Shown one piece after another: positions 21,851-34,800 of a stretch of DNA of 64,000 bases. Within the stretch, counting starts at the first letter, position 1. The number at the start of each line of letters is the position of its first letter. The notes beneath the pieces are model-generated. The model saw only the letters and a program-made list of their open reading frames with translations, was not told the origin of the DNA and made no database searches. The translations under genes were made by a program, and so were the position numbers. The stretch is from Lolium rigidum (taxonomy: Eukaryota; Streptophyta; Magnoliopsida; Poales; Poaceae), in assembly GCF_022539505.1 (NCBI RefSeq), contig NC_061514.1, positions 335,155,090 to 335,219,089 of the forward strand, given 5' to 3'.

Positions 21851-24180
21851 CTGCTCATTTTCAGTGCCAAGAGCCTGTGGTTCAGCTATTAAGGTAGGTT
21901 CGTCCTATGCTGCTCAGGGTGATGGTCTGAACTGTATTTCCAGATAGTTGAGTGCATAACTTGTACTTATTTGTTCATCAATCCTACTCAAATTTTATTG
22001 AAAATGAAGATTCTAAGTACCTCTAATTAATGAGTTGCTAATGCTCCGTACCATTGTACATGTGTATTTCTGAATGGTGATTGACTTTGATGCTTCGACG
22101 TGAGAATATGTTAAATATAGTCCAAATGAAAGCTATGCATACCTTAGTCGGCAGTTCTACTAGGCCTCTTTTTGCCTAAATGGAAGCACAAATTTTCTAG
22201 CTAACTAATCAGTCTGCATGTTTACATGAGTTTCAAATTTTCACGATTCTGTTGTATTGTGTTTCTTTTTCTTTGTCAAATAATCTTTTATTTACTACAG
22301 AATTTGGTTTTCGTGATTATTTACTACGGAATTTTTCTTTTTATAAGATATGCATCACCATTTTTTTGGAGTAATATTTAGATTATAATTCCATTCCTGG
22401 TTGTACAAGTTATGGCATGCATAAGTATGAATCGTATGATAAAAATGTTAACCTGTGTTGCACCCACTCTAAAGCTGAAGATAGTATATTGTTGTTTTTT
22501 TGTTTTCATACATTTTCCTGGTTATTTTGTAGTGAAGCAGGAGAGCTTTAGAACTTGAGGTTTGTTTTGGCTCTATGTTCGAATGATTTTTGTTCTGATT
22601 GCATGGCACAAGCACATATATTGATATTGACATATTACCTGGAACTCTTCTACAGAAATCTCCTGCTGTCCATGTTCAGTTGTATTCTCTGTATTTTTAT
22701 CATTTTTAATTTATGCATGATTGGACATCAGCATGTGTGAATGATGCTGCCTCTACTCATTTGTGTCGCCAAACCCATCCTGATTTTCCTCCGTCCTTAC
22801 TCCTCTGTAGACAGCCCTAGATTACTTTTACCAGACAGTTCTTTTGTTATTACCGTAGTTGTATATTCAGCGTTCCGGTTCAGGCCGTGAGCTTCATAGG
22901 TTCCTTACAGTGCTTGTGTTTGCTAGCAAATGCAATGCAGAGCTACTGTCGGTTATTGTAAATGTAGAGAATGAATCTATGCTCTAGAAAAAATAGAATC
23001 GTATGTATGAAATCTGAAACAACACGAGATTCAGGATTAGAATTATAGTCTCTGCACACATTCTCGGCTACATATCTAAAATCGAATAAACTGATAGCAG
23101 ATGTTCAGCTGGACTTTATTGTAGGAAATAAAAGTTCACTGCTGCTTTTTTACACGTGGTCAGTTGAAGTTTATTTATAAAAAATAAATGTTTGCTACTA
23201 CTTTCTTTACATGATCAAGCTTGCTTGCTCGCTTACTCCTGGTTCTCTTTTCTTTTGTAATGCTCATGTGCATATGCAAAAGGTTGGCCACACGATGTAT
23301 GTGTTATTTGGAATGTATCTTTTGTGCAATGGACATCCTAGGGATCCTCACATCTATTGTTCCATAATAAGTTGCTTACGAGAGATAACTTGGCTATTCA
23401 TCAAACTGTTAATGATAACACATGTCTGTTATGTTCCGAGTTTGAAAGTATGGAATCATCTATTTTTTTAATTTGATATTGATAAGACTGTTTGGTCTAT
23501 TTTTTCTAACACCTTAGAGTTTGACCTGGGAAATAATCCAAGATACTCTTTTTTTGCTCTAAATGGCGACAAACAGAAATTCGGTCTTTGCTAGAAGAAT
23601 TAGTGTTCTATTTTGTACAGTACAAATGAATCTTTTGTTGACTTATATTATTTATTAACTATTACAATTTGATATATCTAGGTAATTATCTTTTATTGAG
23701 ATCAGTTCCTCCTTTAAAGATTTCACTTGGAAATGAGGTATGTACCATGTAAAATCCCAAATTGTATGCATTCGCTTATAAGGTAGTGTCTTTGTATTGA
23801 AGAACCACTTCCACGCGTTTGTAGACGGAAAAGAGAGATGGCTAGCTATTCATATGTTAAATATATCCCTCTCTTTCTATAGAAACACAAAGGGACAACT
23901 GTAACACTCTAGACATACATTTAGATGCTGGAGCTTGATAGGATGTATCAAGTAAAGAAAGTTGCTTTGATTCTTCTTTCAGCTATGCTTACTTCTAGAC
24001 TTCTTTTTGTTGCATCACTTCATTTACTAGGTTTCTCCAAAGGATAAAAAAATGGTGCTGAAACTATATGTACTCTTGGTTTTAAGCTACCCAAACAAGG
24101 TTGGAGCCAGGCCACAAAGTGTAATTACTGCTTGAATTTTTTATGTACGCATCGAGTGTCCAAGTTCGCGATTATAGTGA

Positions 24181-24390
24181 CAATAACGCAATAAATATAT
24201 TTTATTTATGGTTGCCTTAGTGGCCTATTTGTATAGTACACCATCTCTCATCTTGATTTATTCCATTACCCATCCTGCTTTTATACAATAACGCAATAAA
24301 TATATTTTATTTATGGTTGCCTTAGTGGGCTATTCGTATAGTACACCATCTCTCATCTTGATTTATTCCATTACCCATCCTGATTTTATA
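24181..24390 (+). repeat. Recent 105-bp tandem duplication
   Basis: Two adjacent units beginning CAATAACGCAATAAATATAT differ at only a few positions by eye, which suggests a fairly young local event. Confidence 0.9.
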
Positions 24391-25706
24391 GCTGTCGTAA
24401 CCTTTAACTTGTGCTAGATTCAGGCTTTGCCACAAATCGTTCCAGGTTTGTAGATTTTATCAGTACCTAATAGCTGCGTAACCATTCGTTCTGGTGCATG
24501 GAAATTAGACAGTCTATTTGGATTTTAGTGTGTTGCCACTTGCAAAGTTAAGCGTCACTGTCTCGCTAAGCGTACTGTTGTGTCCACATGATTTGATACC
24601 TGCCTAATTATGCATATGTTTTTCCAGGAAGATGGTATCTTGCTTCTTATGGTCAGATTAGGTGTATTTAATTATATTAGCTTTGTTCAATTTGTTTTTA
24701 ATGCTACAGGCTTATCTCTTATCGTCCATTTCAATAAAGGCAGCGATTGTACCCACCTAGGAGCTACACGACCACATATCAGTTATGGACCTTTGCTCAG
24801 GTAAACCCTTAGAGCGCGTTAGTTCCTCAATCAACTTGTTCTTACCCTATTGTATAAGCACTCACTTGCCTAGCTAACATTTGACATGTACTAATGCTCC
24901 CAGTTTTAGATGTAAATACTTTATTGATTAGAATAACTAATTTTCGTTGTGCACTCATGGATATACCTCCATTTACTGTATCTATGTTTTCCATTTCTGC
25001 AGCAGTCTCCCTCTCGAACTTGATGGAAGGATCTTTTAAAAATAAGCTTGTCTTATAAGGTTAAGCTCATGTAAAAACTCACTTTTCTACTCAGTAACAC
25101 ATTTTGGTGTAGTAGAATTTCTTTGTTTGTTATAGTAGAAAACCAATCTTAGGTTCATCGCGTTTTATTTTTCTGTCAAATTGTGCTATTAGAAATATGA
25201 TTACTTCTCAAGGTCTGTCTATCGATCAAAGACATGGTTATGGCTGTTTTGAATATTTACACGCTTACTTCCTATTGAACTCAGAGGATAATCAAAATTC
25301 TTTTTAGAATATTACTCAATTTTATGCTAGAAGAACTTGGTGTTTCAAAGGATGAATTCCATCTTGAGCTATGTGAATATTGTTCTGTTTAACACATCTG
25401 CGCTACCAGTGGAGTGTTCTCCGGTGTACCTCTCGATGTATGTAATGAAGTCCAAGAGCTATGAAAACAACAGGAATTCTACATGTGTAAAAGCTACATG
25501 TGTTGATCTGGAGACAAATACAATAATCGTAAACTGCTTATGGGAATTGTCCATAAGCGTTTGCTACTCCTTTCGTGATTTCGTTTGATTTATCCTAATT
25601 TCATCATATCGACTTTTTTCTTTGAAATCTAAGAAAAATATCATTCCCTCGCCAGATTTTTATCGTTCATATACAAAATATAATTCTGGACAAATTCCAC
25701 GGGATC

Positions 25707-25734
25707 GTGCGCCAAGGCGCACATTTAAATCTAG
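25707..25734 (+). mobile_element. Helitron-type 3' terminus
   Basis: A GC-rich hairpin GTGCGCC-AA-GGCGCAC (25707-25722) is followed after eight bases by CTAG and then T. A short hairpin shortly before CTRR with insertion before T is the signature of Helitron 3' ends, which lack inverted repeats and target duplications. Confidence 0.6.
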
Positions 25735-25974
25735 TTTATATCATAAGGGATGAGTTGGGAATTCAGTATGGCACACTTAAGTTCTTGTGTTCTTTTTTTC
25801 TTCTTCCTGAAACCAGGTTTTGGTGTCTTTTTTAACACTCCCATAATTGAAAGAATTTCCTACGAAATTCAGAGAAGCGTCAAAATGTAGGACTTCCCAG
25901 TTTAGAATACACTTATCTCCCACTAATTAATCGTCGCATCATAAGTTGTAACACAATCATATGGGATCTGTACC

Positions 25975-26165
25975 TCAGGCTTTGCTTATGGTATGTGTCC
26001 CAACTACCAGTACATCATACATTTAGCCTAGGCAGGCTTTGCTTAGGAGATGCGTTCTAAACGTCCAATACCATAACATCTGTAGTTTAGCTAGGCTTTG
26101 ATTTGCTTGAGAAATCAATAATTGTATGTCTGTTGCCTAGTCAAGTCAAGATAAAGGAAAAAAGA
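25975..26165 (+). repeat. Partial copy A of the duplicated block
   Basis: Shares with 26335-26540 and 30774-30960 the ordered landmarks AGGCTTTGCTTA, CCTAGGNAGGCTTTGCT, a CATGACATCT/CATAACATCT-type word, AGTT.AGCTAGGC and GTTGCCTAGTCAAGTCAA. It is the start of the block only. Confidence 0.65.
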
Positions 26166-26334
26166 AAAGCAGCTTCTAGACCAGAATTACTGTGATTTTT
26201 AATCATCTCAGAACATATTTTCCTGTGAAATTTAGAGGAGGTCACAATTTAGGCTTCCCATTTTGCCATTTTGGGGTGCACTCATGATTTTCCGTGGAAT
26301 CATCACAACAGGAGTTCTAATGCTATTATATGAT

Positions 26335-28720
26335 CAGGCTTTGCTTAAGGCATGTGTCTCAATTCCCGATTCATCATATGTGTGCCTAGGTAGGCTTTGC
26401 TTATGAAATATGTTCCAAACTTCCAGTACCACCATACTACCATGATATATGTAGTTCAGCTAGGCCTTGCTTGAGAGATCAGTATATATATACGCGATCG
26501 AACTGCCTGTTGCCTAGTCAAGTCAACATAAAGCAAAGCAACAGAGGCACCTTTAGCACTGCAAGTAAGCAAAACCGCTTTAGCTGGAGCTAGCTTGGTT
26601 TCAGAGGAAACAATATCCAACACTCGATTTGCTTGAAAAGTCACAAACAAATCATTAGCATATAGTCTATTGATTAACGATCCAAAGCTGAGGTTCATGA
26701 ACTGCAACTGGCCCGTACGTTCTGAATCATGCATGTCATATATGTAGGTGGCAGAACTGTTCTTGAAACTTGCATCACATGTTGCTTCACTTGGTCACTC
26801 AATGATGATCTAATCTCTGGATCAAATTAATTAGCCAACCTTTCTTTGACACTCACGTCAGCACATCACGCGAAACTGCGAAACCTTAAGCACCGTCAAC
26901 ACTGTTGCACGGAATGGGATTTTAAGACTAAGTGCTGGAGCGTGTACTTTACTAGCAGTACCCATTTATCAGGCAATGTGCTCATGGGCTGTTATTTCCA
27001 AATTGTCAAACAAGCCACTGCAGCATTCACCTTTCTCGGTTAATTGATTAGCTGAAGAAGTACTTGACCTTCTTGGTGGTTAGACAGTACTACTTAGTAC
27101 CCATCTAGAGGGAACAATCATGGAGAAATCTAAGTACAAGTTCACCTAAGAAAGCTTAGCATTAACCAATCAGTGTATTGTTACAATAACCATTCCTCCA
27201 TGTCGCATCATGTGCTGCTCATTTGAGGCATTCATCTATGGTCGATCTGTCGTGGGTTATCAGATTCGAACTGCGTATATGCAACTGCGACTCTTCCACT
27301 GTTATCCTACCTGCCTGCCTGCAGAAAGTCCATGACTCTATTAACATGACTGACACCATGTTTGTTAACAAGTCAAATGGTACCTTAATTAACTGACTAT
27401 TGAGTACTAACTGATTGTATCAAACTTCCATTGGGATCGATGACTAGTGACTGTATCACAAGAGCACTTTGGCCGCAAGGAACCTAGCAAGTCGGTGCTT
27501 GGAGTTGCTAAAATATTCTCCCAACCATCAGCTCACGACATGATCTTCAGTTAGTTAGTATACTACTCCGAACAACTAGAAGGTGCTGCAGCTAAGTTCC
27601 CAGGTACTGCTGCTGCCTGCTGCAGGTATGTGTGGTAGGGGCAGCTAGCCGGGACCGGCTGTTGAGCTGATGACAATAACCTACTAGTGCTTGACAGCTT
27701 GGATGGAGTCGATAATCCTTGTGACCTTCTTGATTAAAGCTGGTGATGATACTCTGTAGATACTAGCTGGGATTACTAGGATAGTAGTTCACGGATTTGG
27801 AAGCCCTAGCTAATCAGACGTTATTAGGTAAAGCCAGCCGCGCTAATGTTGCCATTAGCTGGACCTTATTTGTGAGTGAGTTTGAGCTGTTATTATCAGT
27901 GTAATATAATAGAGTGGTAGCTGTTTCTGGTTGATGGGTTTTGGATAGGTAGGATGACGGTTAAAACTACCAGGCAGCTTTCTCTGTTCTTAGATTCTCA
28001 TTCCCCCTTTTAGCAGCCCTTTTGGTCTCAAGATCTCCCCCTTTTAGCAGCCCTTTTGGCCTCTGGATTTATATAGCTGTCCAACCGAGCAATCAAAGGT
28101 TCAGAACGCTAATATGGAGTATAACAAAATACAATCAAGATTTGTTTTCGGCACATTAATATAGTGACACTTGTATTATTCGTCTTTCTCTCTTTAAGCA
28201 GAGTACTCTCCTAAAACTTCAAACCTCCAATAGTGGGATGGTTCTTCCAGCAAAGAATATCTAGCCCACCTATCAAACGAAATAGTAATAATAACTAATG
28301 CATATGCATATATGCAGTGGAATGTCTAGCACAACAAGATCCCCTCTCTAATTCATGTGTCGGTGTGCCACCGTCTGTATCATTGCAGTACAGGTATCCG
28401 CAGGTTTTCGGTTGCCATAGCAAACACTAGCTAGAAACCGGTGTCCCCTTATCAAGCACACCAGCCAGTATCAGTGTCCATGGGCTCACCTTATCCTCAT
28501 GTGCCAGGGGAATTTGCCGGCGCTATAATTTAAGCACAAGTGCATGATTAGATTATCCAGGCTGCATGCAGGGAGGCAGCAGAATGCCAGATTTTGTAGG
28601 GAAACTTGGGTCGTTACCCAACTGGCAGGGTACATGCAGCAGAGGGAGGATGAGATGGTGATCCTAGATGCAGCTCCTAAGCTGGGTGTGTATGGTTTGC
28701 AGGGAGACGATGGTTCTTTC
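26335..28720 (+). repeat. Copy B of a duplicated block (intact, empty LINE site)
   Basis: Collinear with 30774-31689 plus 45412-47080. Shared stretches include CCTAGTCAAGTCAACATAAA, CACTGTTGCACGGAATG, ACTTGACCTTCTTGGTGGT, ACCATGTTTGTTAACA, GATTCTCATTCCCCCTTTTA and GATTATCCAGGCTGCATGCA. At 27340-27362 it shows the site, unoccupied, where copy C carries the big LINE. A TATA-like TTTATATAG near 28069 precedes CAATCAAA in both copies. I recognise no coding region; the 92-codon minus frame at 26456-26734 is not kept open in copy C. Confidence 0.8.
28562..28639 (+). ncRNA. Candidate stem-loop conserved between block copies
   Basis: Nested complementary arms: CTGCATG/CATGCAG outside, TGCCAG/CTGGCA, then TTGGGT-cgtt-ACCCAA at the tip. 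The outer and tip arms are retained in the other copy at 46970-47046. No mature small RNA is recognised; expression is unknown. Confidence 0.25.
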
Positions 28721-29290
28721 TGATCCTGACATTGTAATGGTCAGTTCTTCCATTTTCAATGCATCCAATCGATGCTATCGATCATGCCCGGAAATCCTCT
28801 AGCCTCATTGATCGACATCAGTCTTCTAGTGATGCATGTAAAATGCAACATGCAATTTGTTGTTTATTGCCACATATTCCTACATATTTGTATTTTATAT
28901 AATGTTATTTACATGTTTTATATTGTTTTTTGTGATTTTTCTAAACAATCCCCTCTCCTCTGGTTTAATTCTATCTAGCAGAAAAGCGCCTTACGTTAGT
29001 CTTTTTTGATTTTTCAGGGCTACGGGACTCGAAAAAGGGCAAGATCAAGGGCCACGCTTCGGAATTTTTGAGAGGAAAAAAATGAGTTAAACTGTGACAC
29101 CAGGAGGTCAAGGGGCTGGACTCATATATCAGTACAAGACATATGTGTGCACTCATATAATAAAACAAGAGTTCATCAACACCCTAATACCTCTATGTAT
29201 TTGTTTGAGTAGTGACTTGTTCTTGATGATTGTGAGATAATTTATTGATGGTTGCATATAAGTATTTGTTATCTTCTATGATGATCTCTT
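28721..29290. other. Intergenic, nothing recognised
   Basis: AT-rich DNA between the duplicated block and the coiled-coil gene fragment. Only short frames are present. Confidence 0.35.
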
Positions 29291-29304
29291 ATATTGATAT
29301 ATGA

Positions 29305-29775
29305 GTGCACAGATATGTTGGGGAATGGATGAGGGTGGAGCTGAAGGCGAAGGACACCAATATCAGTGAGCTGACGACGAAGCTAGTTGCAAAGGACACC
29401 GAAATCGCCGCTCTCAGAGCAAGCAACGCTGCCCTTGCAAAGACTGTCTCCGACGCCGCCGAGGCCACGAGGGAGACGGCAGAATCGAGGGCGAGGGAAG
29501 CCGAGAACGCAAAAAGGGAGAGCGCGGCTCGTGAGGCACAACTAGCCGAGCGGCTCGCAGCGTCGAAGTGCGCACGGGAGCAGCTGGAGGCTGAGGCGCG
29601 GCGTTCGCGCGTCCAGAGCGAGCAGTGGCGTAAGGTGGCCGAGGAGGCCGCCGCGGTGCTCGGTGGCGCGCCGGGCGGAAAGGAAATTGAAAGCTCGGTG
29701 ACGATGATGGGCTCAGTGAGGGACAATGTCATCACCAGGAAGAAGGTGGGGGTATGGATCGCAAGGGTAGTTTGA
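29305..29775 (+). pseudogene. Coiled-coil gene fragment resembling the C-terminus of an ICR/RIP protein
   Basis: A GC-rich 156-codon frame stands out in AT-rich surroundings and is preceded by GTGCACAG, which looks like a splice acceptor. It encodes a long heptad-rich coiled coil (Ala/Glu/Arg-rich, residues about 10-105) ending in a VQSEQWRKVAEEAAAVLGG segment. Known interactors of constitutively active ROPs (ICR/RIP) carry a QWRKAAE-type element near their C-terminus, where they bind ROP GTPases at the plasma membrane. The usual basic tail is absent and no upstream exon is seen, so this is a fragment. ICR assignment is by motif recall only; another coiled-coil protein is possible. Confidence 0.45.
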
Positions 29776-30773
29776 ATGACGGTGGTGGAGGCGGGATGGG
29801 AGAAGGTCGAGGTCGATGAGGTTGGTGAAGCTGTTGAGGAGGAAGGTCAGGAGATGGAACGACACGGGTCTAAGCAGGAGATAAAGACATCTCCCTCTGA
29901 GGTGGTTTGTGTTTAATGTGACATATTAATGTCTTTTTCGCATAATTGTTTTTTTATATGACCATATTGGATGCAGGATCAGCTGCGAATTTGTGAATGG
30001 CAGTTACGATGTTGGTGAGCAGGATTGAACATCGTGGGCAGTGGGTAGAAATGGGTTGTTGTTCGATGGGTGTAGCGGGCCGACATAGGTGAGTGGAAGA
30101 TGGGTTTGGATTGATGGGCTGAGAAGGGGTGTTGGGACTCGGAATGGTAGAGTGTGTTGGCAAGACATGAGAGAGAGAAGGTGAGGCATGCTATTGTGAC
30201 TCGGAGGGTTTTGAAATTTGGAAATGGCGAACAAGAAGCATGCCATCCGAACAAGGTGGATCGGACATTGATGCTCTATCAACGAAAGAAAGTCATGTGA
30301 TGATCGGAACGGTGTGTACACGATGATATAACTTTGTGATAAAATATATTTTATAGTGTTCCTTGTGGTTTTGCAATCACCTATCAAGACATGTGTGTTG
30401 TGCTTATTATTGAAATAGCATCCCCCATAAATAATGAATCTAGATATTTGCCAGCATTTGCGAAGGTTTCTTGATATTTGTTTTTTGCAAAATACCCCAT
30501 TATCGAGGGTAATGGCTCAAAATAGCTATTATCGAGAACTAATGCCAAGAATACCCTGGCGGGATCTTAATCAAGTGAAGGGAACTCGGGCTCTAATAGC
30601 CATTTTTGGACATTGCTTTCATTTTTAGGAGATGCAATACACCTCTTGAACAACTGAAATAAGATCGAATGTCAACATATTAGAGTCCACTCATGATGCC
30701 CCCACTAATCATCACATCAAACGTTCCTACTAATACCATCATATGCTTTTTTATGTGATATACACCTCACTGT
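29776..30773. other. Sequence downstream of the coiled-coil fragment, no gene recognised
   Basis: The first 150 bases remain GC-rich and might include a frameshifted end of the fragment. The rest is AT-rich. Overlapping minus-strand frames at 29954-30387 have no recognisable motif. Confidence 0.3.
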
Positions 30774-31689
30774 CCTCAGGCGCCCCAACTTCCAATACAT
30801 CACACGTTTAGCCTAGGAAGGCTTTGCTGAATCAGGAGATGTGCTCGAAACTTCCCATACCATGACATCTCTAGTTGAGCTACGCTTTGCTTCAGAGATG
30901 AATATATGCGATCGGACTGCATACATTGGCTAGTCAAGTCAACATAAAGCAACAGAGGTAGCTTTTAGCAATGCAAGTAAGCAAAACTACTTTAGTTGGA
31001 GTTAGCTTCGTTTCAGAGGAAACATTATCCAACACTTGATTTGCTTGAAAAGTCACAAACAAATCATTAACATAGATCCAAACCTGAGGTTCGTGCACTG
31101 CAACTATCCCCGTACGTGCTCAATCATGCATGTTATCTATGTTCTTGAAACTTGCGTCAACCTTTCTTTGACACTTACGTACGTCACCGCATTAAGCAAA
31201 GCCTTAAGCAGGACCGATCGACACTGTTGCACGGAATGTGATATTAAGACTAAGTGCTGGAGCATGTACCTTACTTCCAGTACCTGTTCATTAGGCCAGT
31301 CTGTTCGTGTGCTGTGAACTCCAAATTGTCAAACAAGAGCTACTCTGCAGCAATCACTTCTCTCAGATAATTGATTAGTTGAACAAGTACTTGACCTTCT
31401 TGGTGGTAAGGCAGTACTTAGTACCCGTCTAGAAGGTCACTAGATGTTTTGAGCAGAACAGATCATGCAGAAATCTAAGTACAACTTCAGCTAAGAAAAC
31501 TTGGCAGTAATCAGTTAGTGTATTGTTACAATAACCATTCCTCCATGTAGCAGCATGTGCTGCTCATGTGTGACATGCATCTATGGTCGATCTGATGTGG
31601 ATTATCAGATAACTGCACATATGCAGCTGCGACTCTTCCACTGTTATCCTGCCTGCCTGCAGAGAGTCCATGACTCCTTTAACATCACT
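30774..31689 (+). repeat. Copy C of the duplicated block, left part
   Basis: Collinear with copy B up to the LINE insertion; the last 16 bases (31674-31689, CTCCTTTAACATCACT) are the LINE target duplication. Some deletions relative to copy B are visible near 31075 and 31150. Confidence 0.8.
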
Positions 31690-31860
31690 TTTTTTTCGAT
31701 AAAGGAGCATAGCCCCAGCCTCTGCATCAATAGATGCACACGGCTTTCTTTATTAAAAATCAAGTGTCAATTCACCATAAACCATCCTCACTTATTACAA
31801 TCACTGAGAAGCTAAAATCGAAAAAGAAATAACCAGGCAACATAATGTCTAATAGAAAGG

Positions 31861-34800
31861 CTATGCATTTGCTATTCTATTAAGATGTTTCCACCCAGTA
31901 GCCTGGAAATAGAAGTCCTGAGCAACCCGTAGCATCCGGTTGCATCCAATAACCATAGCCTCCCGCTGCTCCATAGGGAGGAGTAACGCCCATTGCTGAA
32001 CTGAATGAGCAGCTCGCCGGATAACCTGCAAAAAATTAGTCCCACTTTGTTTGTTAAAGAGCATATCATTTCTAGTCCTCCAAATAGCCCAACATAGGGC
32101 CGAAGCACCTATTCGAATTTTTTGTTTGTCCTCTTTCCTCACTCCATTGAGCCATCTACCAAACATATTAGTAATATTAGCTGGCGGAGGAATGTTGTAA
32201 GTAAGGTACATCATACGCCATATTATCTGTGCAAACGGGCAATGAACAAATAAATGATTCACGGTTTCCATGGAATCACAAAAATAACATTTTTGACAAC
32301 CATTCCACTTCCGTTTAGCTAAGTTATCCTTAGTCAAAAGCACTTTATTATTAAGGAACCACATAAAGATTTTTATCTTCAAAGGGATCTTCAACTTCCA
32401 TAAATACTTACGAAGGTAAACAGTGTGCCCATTCATCATATCAAGATACATAGACTTAACTGTAAACATACCCGACTCATTTAGTTTCCAAACAAACTTA
32501 TCCGATTCAGCTGTTAAATTGATTGTAATTAATCTTTGGCATAAATGTAACCACTGCAGCCACTTATTATCATTCAAGCCTCTTCTAAATGTAATATTAA
32601 TAGGTTGCGTAGCAAGCACAGTCGACACTAACACATTCTTATGATGAATAATATTATACAAAGCCGGATATTGGTGAGATAATGGCGCATCACCCAACCA
32701 CACATCTTCCCAGAACCTCACAGAATTTCCATCCCCTACTTTAAAACAACCTCTCTTAAAGAATCCGCTTTGACATGCATAAGACCCTTCCAGAATGGTG
32801 AGTCCGTTTGTTTAACCTCAACTTGAGCTAAAGTTTTGTTTTTAATATACTTGTTATATAAGAGCTGTTGCCACATACCCTCCTCTGTAAGGATTTTAAA
32901 CAACCATTTACTCAACAAACATCTATTCTTCAATTCCAAAACCTCAATTCCCAATCCCCCTTTGATGTTTTGGTCTACACATAATACTCCATTTAGATAA
33001 CCTATACTTCTTCTTATGCTCATCAGATTGCCAGAAAAAATTAGATCTATAAAAATCCAGCCTCTTCCTCACCCCAATTGGAATTTCCAAGAAGGATAGC
33101 ATAAACATTGGCAGACTTGTAAGAACCGAATTAATTAGAACCAATCTATCACCATACGATAACAATTTACTATGTCAACACCCTAATTTAGAGGCAAACC
33201 GATTTTCATTGGGATTCCATTCCGCGTTCCGCAAAGTTCTATAATGTACTGGAATTCCCAAGTATTTTAGGGGTAGAGTTCCTGACTCACATCCAAAAAT
33301 GTGTCTATATTGATCCTCCATATCTTTTGCCTTACCAAATGTAAAGATTTCACTCTGATGGAAATTAATTTTCAGACCCGATAATTGTTCAAAAATGCAT
33401 AGAATCAATTTCATATAAACGGCTTTAGCAATATCATGTTCCAAAAACAAAATTGTGTCATCAGCATATTGTAAAATGGAAATTCCTCCGTCAATAAGGT
33501 GCGGTAACAAACTTCCCACTTTACCTACCTCCTTCGCTCTATCAATAAGAATCGCTAACATATCAGCGACAATATTAAAAAGGATTGGGGATAGAGGATC
33601 TTCCTGTCTTAAGCCTTTCCAAGTTTGAAAATTATGCCCAATCACATCATTCACTCTTATACCAACACTCCCACCTTGTACAAATTGCTTTATCCTATCA
33701 CACCAAATTGGATCAAAGCCCTTCATACGAAGAACTTGTTGCAAAAAGGGCACTTTAACCTTATCATACGCCTTTTCAAAGTCAATTTTAAAAATCACCC
33801 CATCTAGTTTCTTTCTATGCATTTCATGTATTGTCTCATGAAGGACCACAACCCCTTCTAAAATGTGTCTTCCATGAATAAAAGCCGTCTGAGTAGGTCT
33901 GATGACTTTTTGAGCTACCTCCGAAATACGATTAGTGGCAACTTTAGTGAAAATTTTAAAGCTCACATTAAGTAAGCATATTGGTCTATATTGTTGAATC
34001 TGAGGTGCATTTTCCTTTTTCGGTAATAAAGTAATCACCCCAAAGTTCAATTTATAAAGAGGTAATTCCCCTTTCTGAAAGCTCTCAAATAAAGCCATCA
34101 GATCAAACTTAATAACCCCCCAAAAATGTTGATAAAACTCCGCAGGGAAACCATCTGGTCCCGGTAACTTATTATGTTCCATTTGAAATATAGCATCATG
34201 AACCTCCCCCATCGAGGATTTAATTAACACTTGATTCTCCTCCGCTGACAATTGCGGGATATCTTCAACTATGCTTTCATCTAGCACAACCGAGCTAGGC
34301 TCAGGATTACCGAAAAGTTTTTTATAGTATTCCAAAATATAAACCCTTAAATTATCATCACCCACAATGGTTCCCTCATCTTGTTCCAGTTGATAAATTT
34401 TCTTTTTCCTGTACTTACCATTGGCTATAAGGTGAAAATATTTGGTATTATCTCCCCCTTCCTGAATATATTTTACTTTTGCCCTTTGAGCCCACTTGAT
34501 CTCTTCATCTCGTCGAAGTTTATTTGACTTTTCATTGGCTACCTTTAGCTCATTACACTCCCCTTGAGATAGCGGTATCACTTCCGCTTTAATGTCTAAC
34601 ATATCTATAATGCTCAAAAGTTTTTCCTTCTCCTTCTTATATTTTCCACTCAAATTTTTTGCCCAACCACGTAAAAAGCGTCGCAAATGCCTTATTTTAT
34701 TTTGCCGAGTTTGAATCAGGCTTTTTCCAATGGGGCCGGCTGCCCATTCCGCAGCAATAAGCTCATCGAACCCCTCTTGTTCTAGCCATTCCAACTCAAA

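Larger units (their letters stand above)
17610..25734 (+). mobile_element. Possible Helitron-borne or decayed transcription unit with exon-like pieces
   Basis: From about 18.2 kb a GC-rich, leader-like region (CT-rich, several ATGs, plus-strand frames to 18867) gives way to long AT-rich, intron-like DNA containing short exon-like islands bounded by GT or AG signals, such as near 20281-20345, 21373-21525 and 24628-24801. The right limit is a Helitron-type 3' end at 25707-25734. I could not identify the required 5' TC terminus, so the left limit is arbitrary. No island matches a family I recognise. Three separate local tandem duplications lie inside. It may be a Helitron that captured a gene, or an old pseudogene next to a Helitron tail. 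Confidence 0.35.

Noticed and set aside
33625..33807. Plus-strand 60-codon frame inside LINE-A
   Set aside because: It is antisense to reverse transcriptase and has no independent support.
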